Origin: Rhabdothermincola sp037478855
GTDB taxonomy: Bacteria; Actinomycetota; Acidimicrobiia; Acidimicrobiales; Acidimicrobilacustridaceae
Assembly (NCBI GenBank): GCA_037478855.1
Contig: JBBFLY010000009.1
Coordinates: 1-56,970 of the forward strand
Length of the DNA: 56,970 nucleotides
Direction of reading: 5' to 3'
Positions 7,611 through 16,390 of this stretch are shown in pieces. The position numbers and the translations under genes were made by a program. Within the stretch, counting starts at the first letter, position 1, and the number at the start of each line of letters is the position of its first letter. The notes below the pieces were generated by a model. It did not search any database and had not been told where the DNA came from. It was given only the letters and a program-made list of their open reading frames with translations.

Positions 7611-8890
7611 CAGCTGCGCCCGATCCCCTCGTAGAGGAACCCCCGACGGATCAGGACGCCGCGGTCGAGCAGGTTGCGGCCGTCGACGACTCGTCGCTGC
7701 CGCATGAGCTCGGCGACCTTGTCCAGGTCGAGCCACTTGAACTCGTCCCACTCAGTGAGCACGGCGAGGACATCGGCACCGTCACAAGCGGCGTAGGGGT
7801 CGTCGCAGATCCGCAGCTCCGGGAACCGGTCGAGGCTGCCACGAACCGTCGGATCGTAGGCCTGCACGGTCGCACCTCCCCGGATCAGTCGGCTGATGAT
7901 CTCGAGCGACGGCGACTCGCGCAGATCGTCGGTGTTGGCCTTGAAGGTCAGGCCCCACACCGCCACCGTCGCCCCCTCGATCGTCCCCGCCATGCGGGCG
8001 ATCTTCGCCGCGACACGGTCGAACTGCTCGATGTTCACCGAGATGACCCCTTCGAGCAACCCGAAGTGATACCCGGCCTCCCTGGCGAGGTAGAGCAAGG
8101 CCCTCAAGTCCTTCGGGAAGCAGCTCCCACCCCAGCCGGGTCCCGGCCTGAGGAACTCGTGACCGATGCGCTTGTCGTACCCCATGCCGAGCACGACGTC
8201 GTTCACGTCGGCGCCGACTGCCTCGCACAGCGCGGCGATGGCGTTGACGAACGACAGCTTCGTCGCCAGGAAGGCGTTGCTCGCGTACTTGATGGTCTCG
8301 GCGGAGGCCGGGTCGGTGACCATGAGCGGCGCCCGGATGTTGAGGTACAGCCCAGCGACGCGGATGGCGGCGCTCTGATCGTCGCTGCCGATGATGACCC
8401 GGTCCGGATGGAGGAAGTCGGTCACCGCCGAACCCTCCCGGAGGAACTCGGGGTTCGAGACCACGAACACGTCCGAACGGCCGAGGGACTGCTCCACGAA
8501 CCTCGTGGACCCGACCGGCACCGTCGACTTGTTGATCACGATCGCCGATGGCATGAGATGGGGTGCGATCTCCCTCGCGGCCGCGTCGATGTAGCTCAGA
8601 TCAGCCGAGCCGTCTGGGCTCTGTGGGGTCGGGACGCACAGGTACACGAACTCCGCATCCCCCACCGCCTCCGCCGCGCCGACCACGAAGCGCAGACGAC
8701 CCGACTGCAGCCCCTCCCGCACGATCGCCTCGAGGCCCGCCTCCAGGATCGGGACCTCGCCCCGGCTGAGTCGGTCGATCTTCTCCGCGTCGATGTCGGC
8801 ACAGACGACATCGTGACCGAGATGGGCGAGGCAGGCACCCGTCGTCAAGCCGACGTAGCCCGTGCCGATGACCGCGATGCTGCTTCCCAT
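7610..8890 (-). CDS. ugd: UDP-glucose 6-dehydrogenase
   Basis: Oxidises UDP-glucose to UDP-glucuronate using two NAD+. 426 residues. The NAD motif GTGYVG is at 9-14, and NKSTVPVGST and NPEFLREGSAV follow. The catalytic cysteine is in GPGWGGSCFPKDL (Cys257), and the C-terminal UDP-binding domain has WGLTFKANTDDLRESPS. A minus-strand TACGAT box lies at 8922-8927, and a purine-rich GGTGAGG precedes the ATG, so this gene probably has a short leader of ~25 bases and starts the 8890-334 operon. Its product feeds the decarboxylase directly downstream. Confidence 0.93.
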   Translation of the reverse strand: MGSSIAVIGTGYVGLTTGACLAHLGHDVVCADIDAEKIDRLSRGEVPILEAGLEAIVREGLQSGRLRFVVGAAEAVGDAEFVYLCVPTPQSPDGSADLSYIDAAAREIAPHLMPSAIVINKSTVPVGSTRFVEQSLGRSDVFVVSNPEFLREGSAVTDFLHPDRVIIGSDDQSAAIRVAGLYLNIRAPLMVTDPASAETIKYASNAFLATKLSFVNAIAALCEAVGADVNDVVLGMGYDKRIGHEFLRPGPGWGGSCFPKDLRALLYLAREAGYHFGLLEGVISVNIEQFDRVAAKIARMAGTIEGATVAVWGLTFKANTDDLRESPSLEIISRLIRGGATVQAYDPTVRGSLDRFPELRICDDPYAACDGADVLAVLTEWDEFKWLDLDKVAELMRQRRVVDGRNLLDRGVLIRRGFLYEGIGRS

Positions 8891-8967
8891 CCAACCTCAC
8901 CCTGAGCCGCTCGATGCGGCCATCGTAGTCATGGCGCACCCGGGGACTTCCTGGCGCACACGTCGGC

Positions 8968-10401
8968 TCAGCCGCAGCTCACGCCGGGCGGTGGCAGGGG
9001 CACGTACCCGACCGGCGCGGTGGACTCGACCGGCTCCGCCGACGCGACCGTCGACGACGTTCCCGGTGCCGCCGGCGCAGCGCGCAGGTCGCGGAAGTCG
9101 TCAAGTGGGCGCGGCACGTCTCGGATCGAGGCGAAGTCGGCGGCGGTCACGACCGCGACCGTGACGTCATCGGGCAGCTGCGGGTCGGCTTCGAAGGCGA
9201 CGTCACCATCGAGGTAGCGGGCCACCTCCGCCGCCTGCCGCTCACTGCCCGGGGCGTACCGCACGGTCGTGCGATCGAAACGGAAACTGCCGGCATCGAC
9301 CGACCGCACCGCGACGAAGCCGCGGCGTGCGAGGGCGTCAAGCGCCTCCCGCGCCTGCCCGCTTCGCCCAGACCCGTTCCTCACCTCCACCCTGATGGTG
9401 GAGACGATGTCGGTGCCCGGATCGACACCCCGGAACAGATCGAAGATCGGCTGTGCACCCTTCTCATCGAGGAACAGCACGGACGCGGCGCCGACGAACC
9501 CTCCGCGCGTCGGTGGGGTGAAGACCTCGAGGGTCTCGGGATCGAAGTCCCGGAACTGGCCACCCAGGTCGAGCAGGTCCTGGGTGGTGAGCCGATCGTC
9601 GAGCGTGACGTTCTTCTGGGCCACACCGATGAGCTGGGAGAGTGTGAACGGGTTGCGCACACCCCTGGCCACCGCCCGCTTCAGCGCAGCCTTGATGAAG
9701 CTCTGCTGGCGGCTGATCCGACCGTGATCCGACGAGGGGTCCTCCTTCCAACCTCGCCCCTCGTTGATCTCGAAGTGACGGCTGCGGGCGAACGCCAGCG
9801 CCTGATCAGGATCGAGGGTCACACATCCGGTCGCTTCCTGCACCAGCCCCGTCTGGCGATCCCGCGCCGGCCACGGGAAGTACATGGGGACGCCGTCGAT
9901 GGCCGCCACCAGCTGCTTGAACCCCGCGAAGTCGACCTGAACGAAGTGGTGGATGGGGATGCCGAAGTTCTGCTGGATGGTCTGGATCAGCCGCTCGGGT
10001 CCACCCAGGGCCATCGCCGAGTTGATCCGCCCCTTCGAACCCGACCCTGCCAGCGACACCCAGAGATCCCGTGGCAGCGAGAGCAGCATCGCCTTCTCGG
10101 AGCGTGGGTCGACCCGCAGGACCATGATGGTGTCGGTGTTGAGCGACCGTGAGCGGCCGATCCGCACCGGGTCCCCCGAAGAGAGGCCGCTGCCGTCATC
10201 GACGCCCACGAGCAGGATGTTCTGGGGCTCCCCGGTGGCGGTGCGCTCATCGAGGACCGAGCCGATGCTCACCCTCGGCAGCTCGCTCACCTCACGCTGC
10301 ACATAGGTCAGCGCTGCAGCGGAGCCCAGGCAGACGACCACCAGCACGATGTTGAAGGCGATCAACAGGCGCTGGGGCCGTGTCCGGCGGGCCTTTCGCA
10401 C
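8968..10401 (-). CDS. LytR-CpsA-Psr (LCP) family glycan-peptidoglycan ligase
   Basis: LCP enzymes transfer lipid-linked polysaccharide onto peptidoglycan on the outer face of the membrane. 477 residues. One N-terminal transmembrane helix (about 12-32) is followed by the LCP domain with LNTDTIMVLRVDPRSEKAML, SLPRDLWV, INSAMALGG, VDFAGF, and the conserved arginines in ISRQQSFIKAALKRA. A LytR_C domain (VRNGSGRSGQAREALDAL onward) follows. The GTG at 10401 has no ribosome binding site but lies 8 bases after TAGCGT (10410-10415). The gene stands just upstream of the sugar operon, and attachment of the glycan made there is the obvious inferred role. Confidence 0.9.
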   Translation of the reverse strand: MRKARRTRPQRLLIAFNIVLVVVCLGSAAALTYVQREVSELPRVSIGSVLDERTATGEPQNILLVGVDDGSGLSSGDPVRIGRSRSLNTDTIMVLRVDPRSEKAMLLSLPRDLWVSLAGSGSKGRINSAMALGGPERLIQTIQQNFGIPIHHFVQVDFAGFKQLVAAIDGVPMYFPWPARDRQTGLVQEATGCVTLDPDQALAFARSRHFEINEGRGWKEDPSSDHGRISRQQSFIKAALKRAVARGVRNPFTLSQLIGVAQKNVTLDDRLTTQDLLDLGGQFRDFDPETLEVFTPPTRGGFVGAASVLFLDEKGAQPIFDLFRGVDPGTDIVSTIRVEVRNGSGRSGQAREALDALARRGFVAVRSVDAGSFRFDRTTVRYAPGSERQAAEVARYLDGDVAFEADPQLPDDVTVAVVTAADFASIRDVPRPLDDFRDLRAAPAAPGTSSTVASAEPVESTAPVGYVPLPPPGVSCG

Positions 10402-10409
10402 GGACGACC

Positions 10410-10415
10410 ACGCTA
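10410..10415 (-). promoter_or_regulatory. Predicted -10 box TAGCGT of the LCP gene
   Basis: TAGCGT ends 8 bases before the GTG start at 10401 and no Shine-Dalgarno is present, which fits a leaderless or nearly leaderless transcript. Confidence 0.4.
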
Positions 10416-10442
10416 CCAGTGAGGTTCGCGGCGCTTCGCCCG

Positions 10443-11603
10443 CTACCGCACGGGCAGTCCCAGCTCGCGTGAGATGACCAGTCGTTGGATCTCGCTCGTG
10501 CCCTCACCGATCTCGAGGACCTTCGCGTCCCGGTAGTGACGGGCGACCGGGGACTCGTCCATGAACCCGTACCCGCCGAAGATCTGGGTCGCCTCGCGGG
10601 TTGCGGTCACCGCCGCTTCGCTCGCGTAGAGCTTCGCGATGGCGGCTTCCTTCTTGAAGGGCCGACCTGCGTCCGCGAGGGCTGCCGCCCGGTAGGTCAG
10701 GGCGCGGGCCGCGTCCGCCATGACCGCCAGGTCCGCGATCTTGAACGCCACCGCCTGGTTGGCCCCGATGGCCCGACCGAAGGCCACCCGCTGGTTGGCG
10801 TAGCGCCGGCATGCCTCGAGGCAGGCGTCGATCACCCCGACCGCGAGCGCCGCGATGGCGATCCGTCCCTCATCGAGGATCGCGAGGAAGTTGGCAAAGC
10901 CACGGCCACGCGCCCCCAGGAGGTTCGAGGCCGGGACCCGGCAGTCGTCGAAGCTCAGCCCGTGGGTGTCGCTCGCGTGCCAACCCATCTTCCGGTAGGG
11001 GGGATGCACCACCAGGCCCGGGGTACCTGCGGGCACGATGATCGTGCTGATCTCCGGCGCGTCGCCGACCTGCCCGGTCACCGCGGTGATCGTGATCACC
11101 GAGGTGACCGGCGTGCCCGAGTTCGTGATGAACGCCTTCTCGCCGTTGATCACCCACTCCCCGGCGGCCTCGTCGAGTCTGGCCCGGGTCCGGGTGCCGC
11201 CGGCGTCGCTGCCGGCGTCCGGCTCGGTGAGCCCGAACGCGCCGAGCGCCCGTCCCGCGCACAGATCGGGGAGCCACGTCCGGCGCTGCTCCTCGGTCCC
11301 GAACCGGAAGATCGGGTTCGCGCCGAGACCGACGGCGGCTTCGAGGGTGATCGCCATGGACTGGTCGACCCGGGCAAGCTCCTCGATGGCCACGCACAGC
11401 GTCGTGAGGTCCGCGCCCGCTCCTCCGTACTCCTCGGGGAACGGCAGGCCGAACAGGCCCAGCTCACCCATGGCCAGCACGGTCTCGACTGGGAAATGGT
11501 GGTTCCGGTCCCACTCGGCCGCGTGCGGGGCGATCTCGGCCTCAGCGAACTCGCGCACCACCTTTCGGAACGCTTCCTGTTCGGCCGTCAGCTCGAGGTC
11601 CAT
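10443..11603 (-). CDS. Acyl-CoA dehydrogenase
   Basis: FAD enzyme that makes the alpha-beta double bond in an acyl-CoA. 386 residues, standard length. Motifs: FGLTEPDAGSDAGG (FAD/substrate loop), EWVINGEKAFITNSG, YRKMGWHASDTHGLSFDDC, RVAFGRAIGANQAVAFKIAD, QIFGGYGFMDESPVARHYRD and the catalytic-base region VLEIGEGTSEIQRLVIS. No electron-transfer flavoprotein or hydratase gene is adjacent, so the chain specificity is open. The ATG at 11603 lies 6 bases after TACGAT (11610-11615) with no ribosome binding site. It is transcribed divergently from pabB, with only 38 bases between start codons. Confidence 0.92.
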   Translation of the reverse strand: MDLELTAEQEAFRKVVREFAEAEIAPHAAEWDRNHHFPVETVLAMGELGLFGLPFPEEYGGAGADLTTLCVAIEELARVDQSMAITLEAAVGLGANPIFRFGTEEQRRTWLPDLCAGRALGAFGLTEPDAGSDAGGTRTRARLDEAAGEWVINGEKAFITNSGTPVTSVITITAVTGQVGDAPEISTIIVPAGTPGLVVHPPYRKMGWHASDTHGLSFDDCRVPASNLLGARGRGFANFLAILDEGRIAIAALAVGVIDACLEACRRYANQRVAFGRAIGANQAVAFKIADLAVMADAARALTYRAAALADAGRPFKKEAAIAKLYASEAAVTATREATQIFGGYGFMDESPVARHYRDAKVLEIGEGTSEIQRLVISRELGLPVR

Positions 11604-11609
11604 GGCTCG

Positions 11610-11615
11610 ATCGTA
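11610..11615 (-). promoter_or_regulatory. Predicted -10 box TACGAT, leaderless acyl-CoA dehydrogenase
   Basis: TACGAT followed by CGAGCC and then the ATG at 11603: a 6-base spacer that places the transcription start on or next to the start codon. Confidence 0.5.
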
Positions 11616-11629
11616 GGCGTCGCCGCCCG

Positions 11630-11635
11630 TAGGCT
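11630..11635 (+). promoter_or_regulatory. Predicted -10 box TAGGCT, leaderless pabB
   Basis: TAGGCT followed by CGATCC and then the GTG at 11642: a 6-base spacer. It lies within the same 38-base divergent gap as the acyl-CoA dehydrogenase promoter, so the two promoters must overlap. Confidence 0.5.
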
Positions 11636-11641
11636 CGATCC

Positions 11642-12652
11642 GTGCGTGACGCGCTCGCCGTCGTCGGTGACCGGCTCGCCACCGAGCTGCTCGATGTGAC
11701 CGACGATCTCACCGCTCTGGACAGCTCGGGGTTCTGGGCGGTCGTGGTGCCCTTTGAGGGCAGACCGGTCTGCGCCCGCTTCGGCCGGGTCCGACCTGCG
11801 CGCCCGTGGCCTGGACGCCCGTGGGTCGGTCCCGCAGCCGGCGCGTGGACCACCAGCCTGGAGCGGGCCAGCTTCGAACGTCGGGTCGCCGCGATCCGCC
11901 AAGCGATCGCCGCCGGTGACGTCTACCAGGTCAACCTCACCCGCCGACTCTCCGCCCCGCTGCGACCCGGGGCGCAGGTCGCCGCCCTCGGCGCGGCGCT
12001 GGCCGTCGGCAACCCGGCGCCGTTCGCGGCGGTGGTCGACCTCCCCGACCACGGCGTGCAGGTGGCCTCGGCCAGCCCGGAGCGCTTCCTCTCCCGACGT
12101 GGTGATCGGGTGTGGTCCTCGCCGATCAAGGGCACCGCCGCGACCCCGGCCGGCCTCTCTCCGAAGGACACCGCCGAGAACGTGATGATCGTCGATCTCG
12201 TGCGCAACGACCTGGGTCGGGTCTGCGAGCACGGCACCGTCCGGGTCCCCTCGCTGCTCGCGCTGGAGCACCACCCCGGCCTCGTGCACCTGGTGAGCAC
12301 CGTTGAGGGAAGGCTGCGCCCCGGGATGGGCTGGGCTGAGCTTCTCGACGCCACCTTCCCTCCGGGCTCCGTGACCGGCGCCCCGAAGATCGCCGCCCTC
12401 GAGCTGATCAGCCGCCTGGAGCCGGTACCCCGGGGCATCTACTGCGGTGCGGTGGGTTGGGTCGACGCGGACCGGCGCGCCGGTGATCTGAACGTGGCGA
12501 TCCGCACCTTCTGGGTCGAGGACGGTTGGCTCCACTTCGGAACCGGCGGTGGCGTCACCTGGGACTCCACACCCGAGGGGGAGTGGGCCGAGACCGAGCT
12601 CAAGGCCCGCAACCTGCTCACGGTGGCCTCCGGGTCCGTCGTTCCGGCGTGA
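11642..12652 (+). CDS. pabB: Aminodeoxychorismate synthase component I
   Basis: Converts chorismate to 4-amino-4-deoxychorismate for folate. At 336 residues it is shorter than the usual ~450: the N-terminal subdomain is reduced but the chorismate-binding domain is intact. Signature segments are DVYQVNLTRRLSAPL, PIKGTAATP, ENVMIVDLVRNDLGRV, HHPGLVHLVSTVEGRL and FPPGSVTGAPKIAALELI. The lysine of PIKGT (Lys163) is the residue that separates PabB from anthranilate synthase, which has alanine there. The GTG start is supported by the TAGGCT box. pabC follows 111 bases downstream; no pabA glutaminase is in the window. Confidence 0.9.
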   Translation: MRDALAVVGDRLATELLDVTDDLTALDSSGFWAVVVPFEGRPVCARFGRVRPARPWPGRPWVGPAAGAWTTSLERASFERRVAAIRQAIAAGDVYQVNLTRRLSAPLRPGAQVAALGAALAVGNPAPFAAVVDLPDHGVQVASASPERFLSRRGDRVWSSPIKGTAATPAGLSPKDTAENVMIVDLVRNDLGRVCEHGTVRVPSLLALEHHPGLVHLVSTVEGRLRPGMGWAELLDATFPPGSVTGAPKIAALELISRLEPVPRGIYCGAVGWVDADRRAGDLNVAIRTFWVEDGWLHFGTGGGVTWDSTPEGEWAETELKARNLLTVASGSVVPA

Positions 12653-12763
12653 GCCTCGCAGGACGTCCGACCCCTGAGGTGGTGCGCCAGCGGGACGATC
12701 CCGCCTGACGGCCCGGGCCAACCGAGGTCCCCACCTGGGTCCTTCGCGTGCGAACATGCCGGC

Positions 12764-13603
12764 ATGACCGCCGACACCGCGCTCGTCTGGATCGACGGCG
12801 CGCTCCGCACACCCGACGATGCCGCCGTGTCGGCCTGGGATCACGGGTTGACCGTCGGTGACGGGGTGTTCGAGACCACCAAGATCGTCGACGGCGAGGC
12901 GTTCGCGATGACCCGCCACCTCCGTCGGCTCCGTCGGTCAGCCGCCGGCCTCGGCATCGAGATCCCGTACGCAGACGACGAGCTGCGGGCGGCGGTGGCC
13001 CAGACCATCCACGCCAACCAGCTCTCGCAGGGCCGTGCCCGGATCACCGTGACCGGGGGTACCGGCCCATTGGGATCCAATCGGGGAGACAGCAGCCCGA
13101 CCGTCGTGATCGCGGTCAGCACGCAGCCGCCATGGCCTCGTTCCGCCGCGGTGGTGACCGTCCCCTGGCGCCGAAACGAGCACAGTGCCGTCGCGGGGCT
13201 CAAGACCACGTCCTACGCCGAGAACGTGGTCGCCCTCCGCTACGCGAACGAGCGCGGCGGGCAGGAGGCGATCTTCGCCAACACCGCGGGCAACCTGTGC
13301 GAAGGCACCGGCACCAACATCTTCGTCGGGCTCGACGGCAGGTTGTGGACCCCTCCGCTCAGCGCCGGCTGCCTCGCAGGGATCACCCGTGAGCTGGTGC
13401 TCGAGCTGGTCGACGTCGTCGAGGCGGACATCCCCCTCGAACGGCTGACCGAAGCCGACGAGGCCTTCCTCACGTCGAGCACTCGCGACATCCAACCGAT
13501 CAGCAGCATCGACGGCCGTCCGCTGCCGGCCTGTCCCGGTCCGCTCACCCGGCAGGCGATGCAGGCCTTCGCACAGCTCCAAGCTCGGACGCTCGATCCC
13601 TGA
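12764..13603 (+). CDS. pabC: Aminodeoxychorismate lyase / class IV PLP aminotransferase
   Basis: Fold-type IV PLP enzyme, 279 residues. By its position after pabB it should split 4-amino-4-deoxychorismate into p-aminobenzoate and pyruvate. Visible motifs: WDHGLTVGDGVFETTKI near the N-terminus, the PLP lysine in GLKTTSYAENVVALRYA (Lys147), NLCEGTGTNIFVGLDG, and PLSAGCLAGITRELVLEL. Sequence alone does not exclude a branched-chain or D-amino-acid aminotransferase, but context favours PabC. The ATG has no clear ribosome binding site; a weak GAACAT box lies 6 bases before it. Confidence 0.85.
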   Translation: MTADTALVWIDGALRTPDDAAVSAWDHGLTVGDGVFETTKIVDGEAFAMTRHLRRLRRSAAGLGIEIPYADDELRAAVAQTIHANQLSQGRARITVTGGTGPLGSNRGDSSPTVVIAVSTQPPWPRSAAVVTVPWRRNEHSAVAGLKTTSYAENVVALRYANERGGQEAIFANTAGNLCEGTGTNIFVGLDGRLWTPPLSAGCLAGITRELVLELVDVVEADIPLERLTEADEAFLTSSTRDIQPISSIDGRPLPACPGPLTRQAMQAFAQLQARTLDP

Positions 13604-13660
13604 CGATCCCTGAACGTCAGCGGACAGCTCCGTCGAGCGTCAGCGGACAGCTACGTCGAG
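13594..13660. repeat. Two nested tandem duplications between pabC and birA
   Basis: CGATCCCTGA is repeated head to tail at 13594-13603 and 13604-13613, the first copy holding the pabC stop. Next, a 23-base unit beginning CGTCAGCGGACAGCT is repeated at 13615-13637 and 13638-13660 with a single mismatch. The region lies between two convergent genes. Two copies with almost no spacer are not a CRISPR array. Confidence 0.8.
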
Positions 13661-13676
13661 CTCGGTGACCACCGCC

Positions 13677-14474
13677 TCAGTCGTGGCGGAGGTGCACCAC
13701 ATCCCCAGCGGCGACCTCCACGGTCGAACCCGTCCGATCCATCACGAGAAGGTGACCGTCGGCCGTCACATCGACCGCCCGTCCTTCGATCGACCCGTCC
13801 GGGAGCTCGACCCGCACCTCACGACCGACCGTCGCGGACCGTGCAAGCCAGGTGGCGCGCAGCAGGTCCCGTCCCTCGTCGTGCTCCAGTTGCGAGCACC
13901 ACTGGTCGAGCTCGCGCAGCAGCGCGACGAGCAGCTCCTCCCGGTCGAGCTCGCGACCGGCGACGAGGTTCAGGGCGGTCGCGATGCCTGCGAGCTCCTC
14001 GGGGATCGCCTCCGTCCAGTTCACGTTGAGGCCGAGGCCGACCACCACCGCCTCGAGCACCCCGCCCTCGACGATCGACTCGGCGAGGATCCCCCCCACC
14101 TTTCGCTCCTCGTCGCCGACCGAGACGAGCAGGTCGTTCGGCCACTTGAGGCGGACCTCGACACCGGCCACCTGCTCGCAACCCGTGGCCGTCGACACCC
14201 CGACCGCGGTCGTGGTGAGGTGCGCCTGGGCGGGTTCGAGGCGGGGACGGAGCAGCACGGAGACGAGCAGGGAGGCACCCGGCGGCGACTCCCAGGAGCG
14301 GCCGAGACGCCCCCGGCCCGCCGTCTGATGGTCGGCGACGAGCACGACCCCCTCGGGCGCGCCAGCGGCTGCATCACGGAGGAGGTCGGCGTTCGTCGAG
14401 CCGGTCTCGGCCACCCAACGCAGGTCCGCGAACCGGGTGCCGACGAGCTGCGATCTGGCACGGTCACCACGCAT
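13677..14474 (-). CDS. birA: Biotin--[acetyl-CoA-carboxylase] ligase
   Basis: Attaches biotin to the carrier lysine of biotin-dependent carboxylases. About 265 residues with no N-terminal helix-turn-helix, so a ligase-only enzyme. AETGSTNADLL, the biotinyl-AMP loop GRGRLGRSW, and LKWPNDLLVS are diagnostic; the C-terminal SH3-like part ends with TVEVAAGDVVHLRHD. I place the start at the ATG at 14474 (MRGDRARSQ) because TATGGT lies 7 bases before it; an in-frame ATG at 14486 would add four residues. Its likely target, the carboxylase alpha subunit, begins only 17 bases away on the other strand. Confidence 0.92.
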   Translation of the reverse strand: MRGDRARSQLVGTRFADLRWVAETGSTNADLLRDAAAGAPEGVVLVADHQTAGRGRLGRSWESPPGASLLVSVLLRPRLEPAQAHLTTTAVGVSTATGCEQVAGVEVRLKWPNDLLVSVGDEERKVGGILAESIVEGGVLEAVVVGLGLNVNWTEAIPEELAGIATALNLVAGRELDREELLVALLRELDQWCSQLEHDEGRDLLRATWLARSATVGREVRVELPDGSIEGRAVDVTADGHLLVMDRTGSTVEVAAGDVVHLRHD

Positions 14475-14481
14475 GGGGCTA

Positions 14482-14487
14482 ACCATA
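14482..14487 (-). promoter_or_regulatory. birA: Predicted -10 box TATGGT, leaderless birA
   Basis: TATGGT, a 7-base spacer (TAGCCCC), then ATG at 14474. The box overlaps the alternative ATG at 14486, which argues for the shorter protein. Confidence 0.4.
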
Positions 14488-14491
14488 TGAC

Positions 14492-16270
14492 GTGCTGAAG
14501 AAGGTTCTGGTCGCCAACCGGGGCGAGATCGCCGTCCGGGTCATCCGTGCCTGCCAGGAGCTGGGGATCGCCACCGTGGCCGTCTACTCCGAGCTGGACC
14601 GCGACGCTCTGCATGTCCGGCTCGCCGACGAGGCGTACGCCCTCGGCGGGAAGACCGCGGCGGAGAGCTACCTCAACACCACTGCCATCCTCGACGCGAT
14701 CGACCGCTCCGGCGCCGACGGCGTGCATCCGGGGTACGGGTTCTTCTCCGAGAACACCGACTTCGCCCGCGCCATCACCGCGCAGGGCGTCACCTTCATC
14801 GGGCCACCCCCGGAGGCCATCGAGGTGATGGGCGACAAGGTGAGCAGCCGCCGAGCCGCGGAGGCTGCGGGAGTGGCCGGTGTTCCCGGCACCACGGAGT
14901 TCCTCCGGAGCGCGGACGAGGTCGTCGCCTTCGGCAACGAGCACGGGTGGCCGGTGGCGATCAAGGCCGCCTACGGGGGTGGCGGGCGCGGGATGAGGGT
15001 CGTCCGCTCCGCCGAGGAAGCAGCTGAGGCGTTCGAGTCGGCGCAGTCCGAGGCACTCAAGGGCTTCGGTCGGGCCGAGTGCTACGTCGAGCGGTACCTC
15101 AGCTGGCCGCGGCACATCGAGATGCAGATCATCGGCGACACCCACGGCAACTGCGTGTGGGTCGGCGAACGTGACTGCTCCGCCCAGCGCCGCCACCAGA
15201 AGCTGGTGGAGGAGAGCCCGGCGCCGGCATTCCCCGACGAGATCCGCCAAGCCATGGGTGAAGCCGCGGTGAAGGTCGCCCGTGCGTGCGGCTACTACAA
15301 CGCCGGCACGGTCGAGTTCCTCTTCCAGGACGGCGAGTTCTACTTCCTGGAGATGAACACCCGACTCCAGGTCGAGCACCCGGTCACCGAGATGGTCACC
15401 GGCATCGATCTGGTCGCCGAGCAGATCCGGGTGGCATCGGGTGAACCGCTGTCGTTCACCCAGGACGACATCGTGCGCAGCGGCCACGCCATCGAGGTTC
15501 GGATCAACGCCGAGGACCCTGCAGGAGGGGCGTTCCTCCCCTCACCCGGCCCGGTGACCAAGCTGGTCCCACCGCAGGGCTTCGGGGTCCGCTGGGATGG
15601 CGGCTACGAATCGGGCGACGAGGTCAGCCAGTTCTACGACAACCTGGTCGGGAAGCTGATCGTGTGGGGCCGCGACCGCGACACCGCCATCCGACGGATG
15701 CTGCGGGCGCTGCGCGAGATGACGGTTGAGGGCATCGCCACCACGATCCCCGCAGCCATCGCCATCCTCGAGCACCCCGACTTCCGGTCTGCGACGCACT
15801 CCACCAAGTGGGTCGAGGAGATGCTCGACCTGAGTGGCATCACGAGTCGACCGAGCGCGATCGCGGAGACCGGCGCGGAGCCGAAGATCCGTCGGGATGT
15901 CGACGTCGAGGTCAACGGCAAGCGATTCTCGGTCTCGCTGTGGTTGCCCGAGGGTGCAGCCGCGACGCCGGCCGCCACCGGCACCCGGGCGCCCACCGCG
16001 GTGCGCCGGCCCCGGCGCGCCGGGGGTGGGCCGGGAGCCGGAGGTGCGACTGCCGGCTCCGGGACCGTCACCGTGCCGATGCAGGGAACGATCGTGAAGG
16101 TCCTCGTGGAGGCCGGCGATGAGGTCGAAGCCGGCCAGACCGTTTGCGTCCTCGAAGCCATGAAGATGGAGAACAACATCTGTGCCGACAAGGCCGGCAC
16201 GGTCCGGGAGGTCAAGGTCTCCCCCGGGGACTCCGTCGGCTCCGGTGACGTGGTCGTCCTGATCGACTAG
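14492..16270 (+). CDS. Acetyl/propionyl-CoA carboxylase alpha subunit (biotin carboxylase + BCCP)
   Basis: 592 residues, the AccA3/PccA-like architecture. The biotin carboxylase part begins at once (KKVLVANRGEIAVRVIRACQ) and has the glycine loop YGGGGRGMR, ERDCSAQRRHQKLVEE, and EMNTRLQVEHPVTEMV. A flexible Ala/Pro/Gly linker follows, then the carrier domain with VLEAMKMENN; Lys558, 35 residues from the end, is the biotinylation site. With a carboxyltransferase beta subunit (none in the window) it would make malonyl-CoA or methylmalonyl-CoA; the latter would link to the mutase at 19497. GTG start, divergent from birA. Confidence 0.93.
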   Translation: MLKKVLVANRGEIAVRVIRACQELGIATVAVYSELDRDALHVRLADEAYALGGKTAAESYLNTTAILDAIDRSGADGVHPGYGFFSENTDFARAITAQGVTFIGPPPEAIEVMGDKVSSRRAAEAAGVAGVPGTTEFLRSADEVVAFGNEHGWPVAIKAAYGGGGRGMRVVRSAEEAAEAFESAQSEALKGFGRAECYVERYLSWPRHIEMQIIGDTHGNCVWVGERDCSAQRRHQKLVEESPAPAFPDEIRQAMGEAAVKVARACGYYNAGTVEFLFQDGEFYFLEMNTRLQVEHPVTEMVTGIDLVAEQIRVASGEPLSFTQDDIVRSGHAIEVRINAEDPAGGAFLPSPGPVTKLVPPQGFGVRWDGGYESGDEVSQFYDNLVGKLIVWGRDRDTAIRRMLRALREMTVEGIATTIPAAIAILEHPDFRSATHSTKWVEEMLDLSGITSRPSAIAETGAEPKIRRDVDVEVNGKRFSVSLWLPEGAAATPAATGTRAPTAVRRPRRAGGGPGAGGATAGSGTVTVPMQGTIVKVLVEAGDEVEAGQTVCVLEAMKMENNICADKAGTVREVKVSPGDSVGSGDVVVLID

Positions 16271-16390
16271 AGCCAGCGGGTCATCGAGCAGGTCGAGCGG
16301 GCGACCGGGAGCGTCCGGCGCGCGTTCGCCCGTCGGTCCGCCGAGGCCTCCGTCGCGTGCTGATCCCGGCGGCGTCAACCGGTGCCGAGC

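Noticed and set aside
12690..12704. Small inverted repeat GCGGGA-CGA-TCCCGC between pabB and pabC
   Set aside because: A 6-bp stem is expected by chance at this GC content, and the two genes probably act together, so a terminator there is not supported.
13615..13660. CRISPR-like array
   Set aside because: Two units without spacers and no cas genes nearby; it is a simple tandem duplication.
16271..16390. Possible terminator hairpin (GGGCGA...TCGCCC) between the carboxylase gene and lpdA
   Set aside because: The stem is short, the loop about 21 bases and there is no U-tract. I saw no gene in this stretch either.
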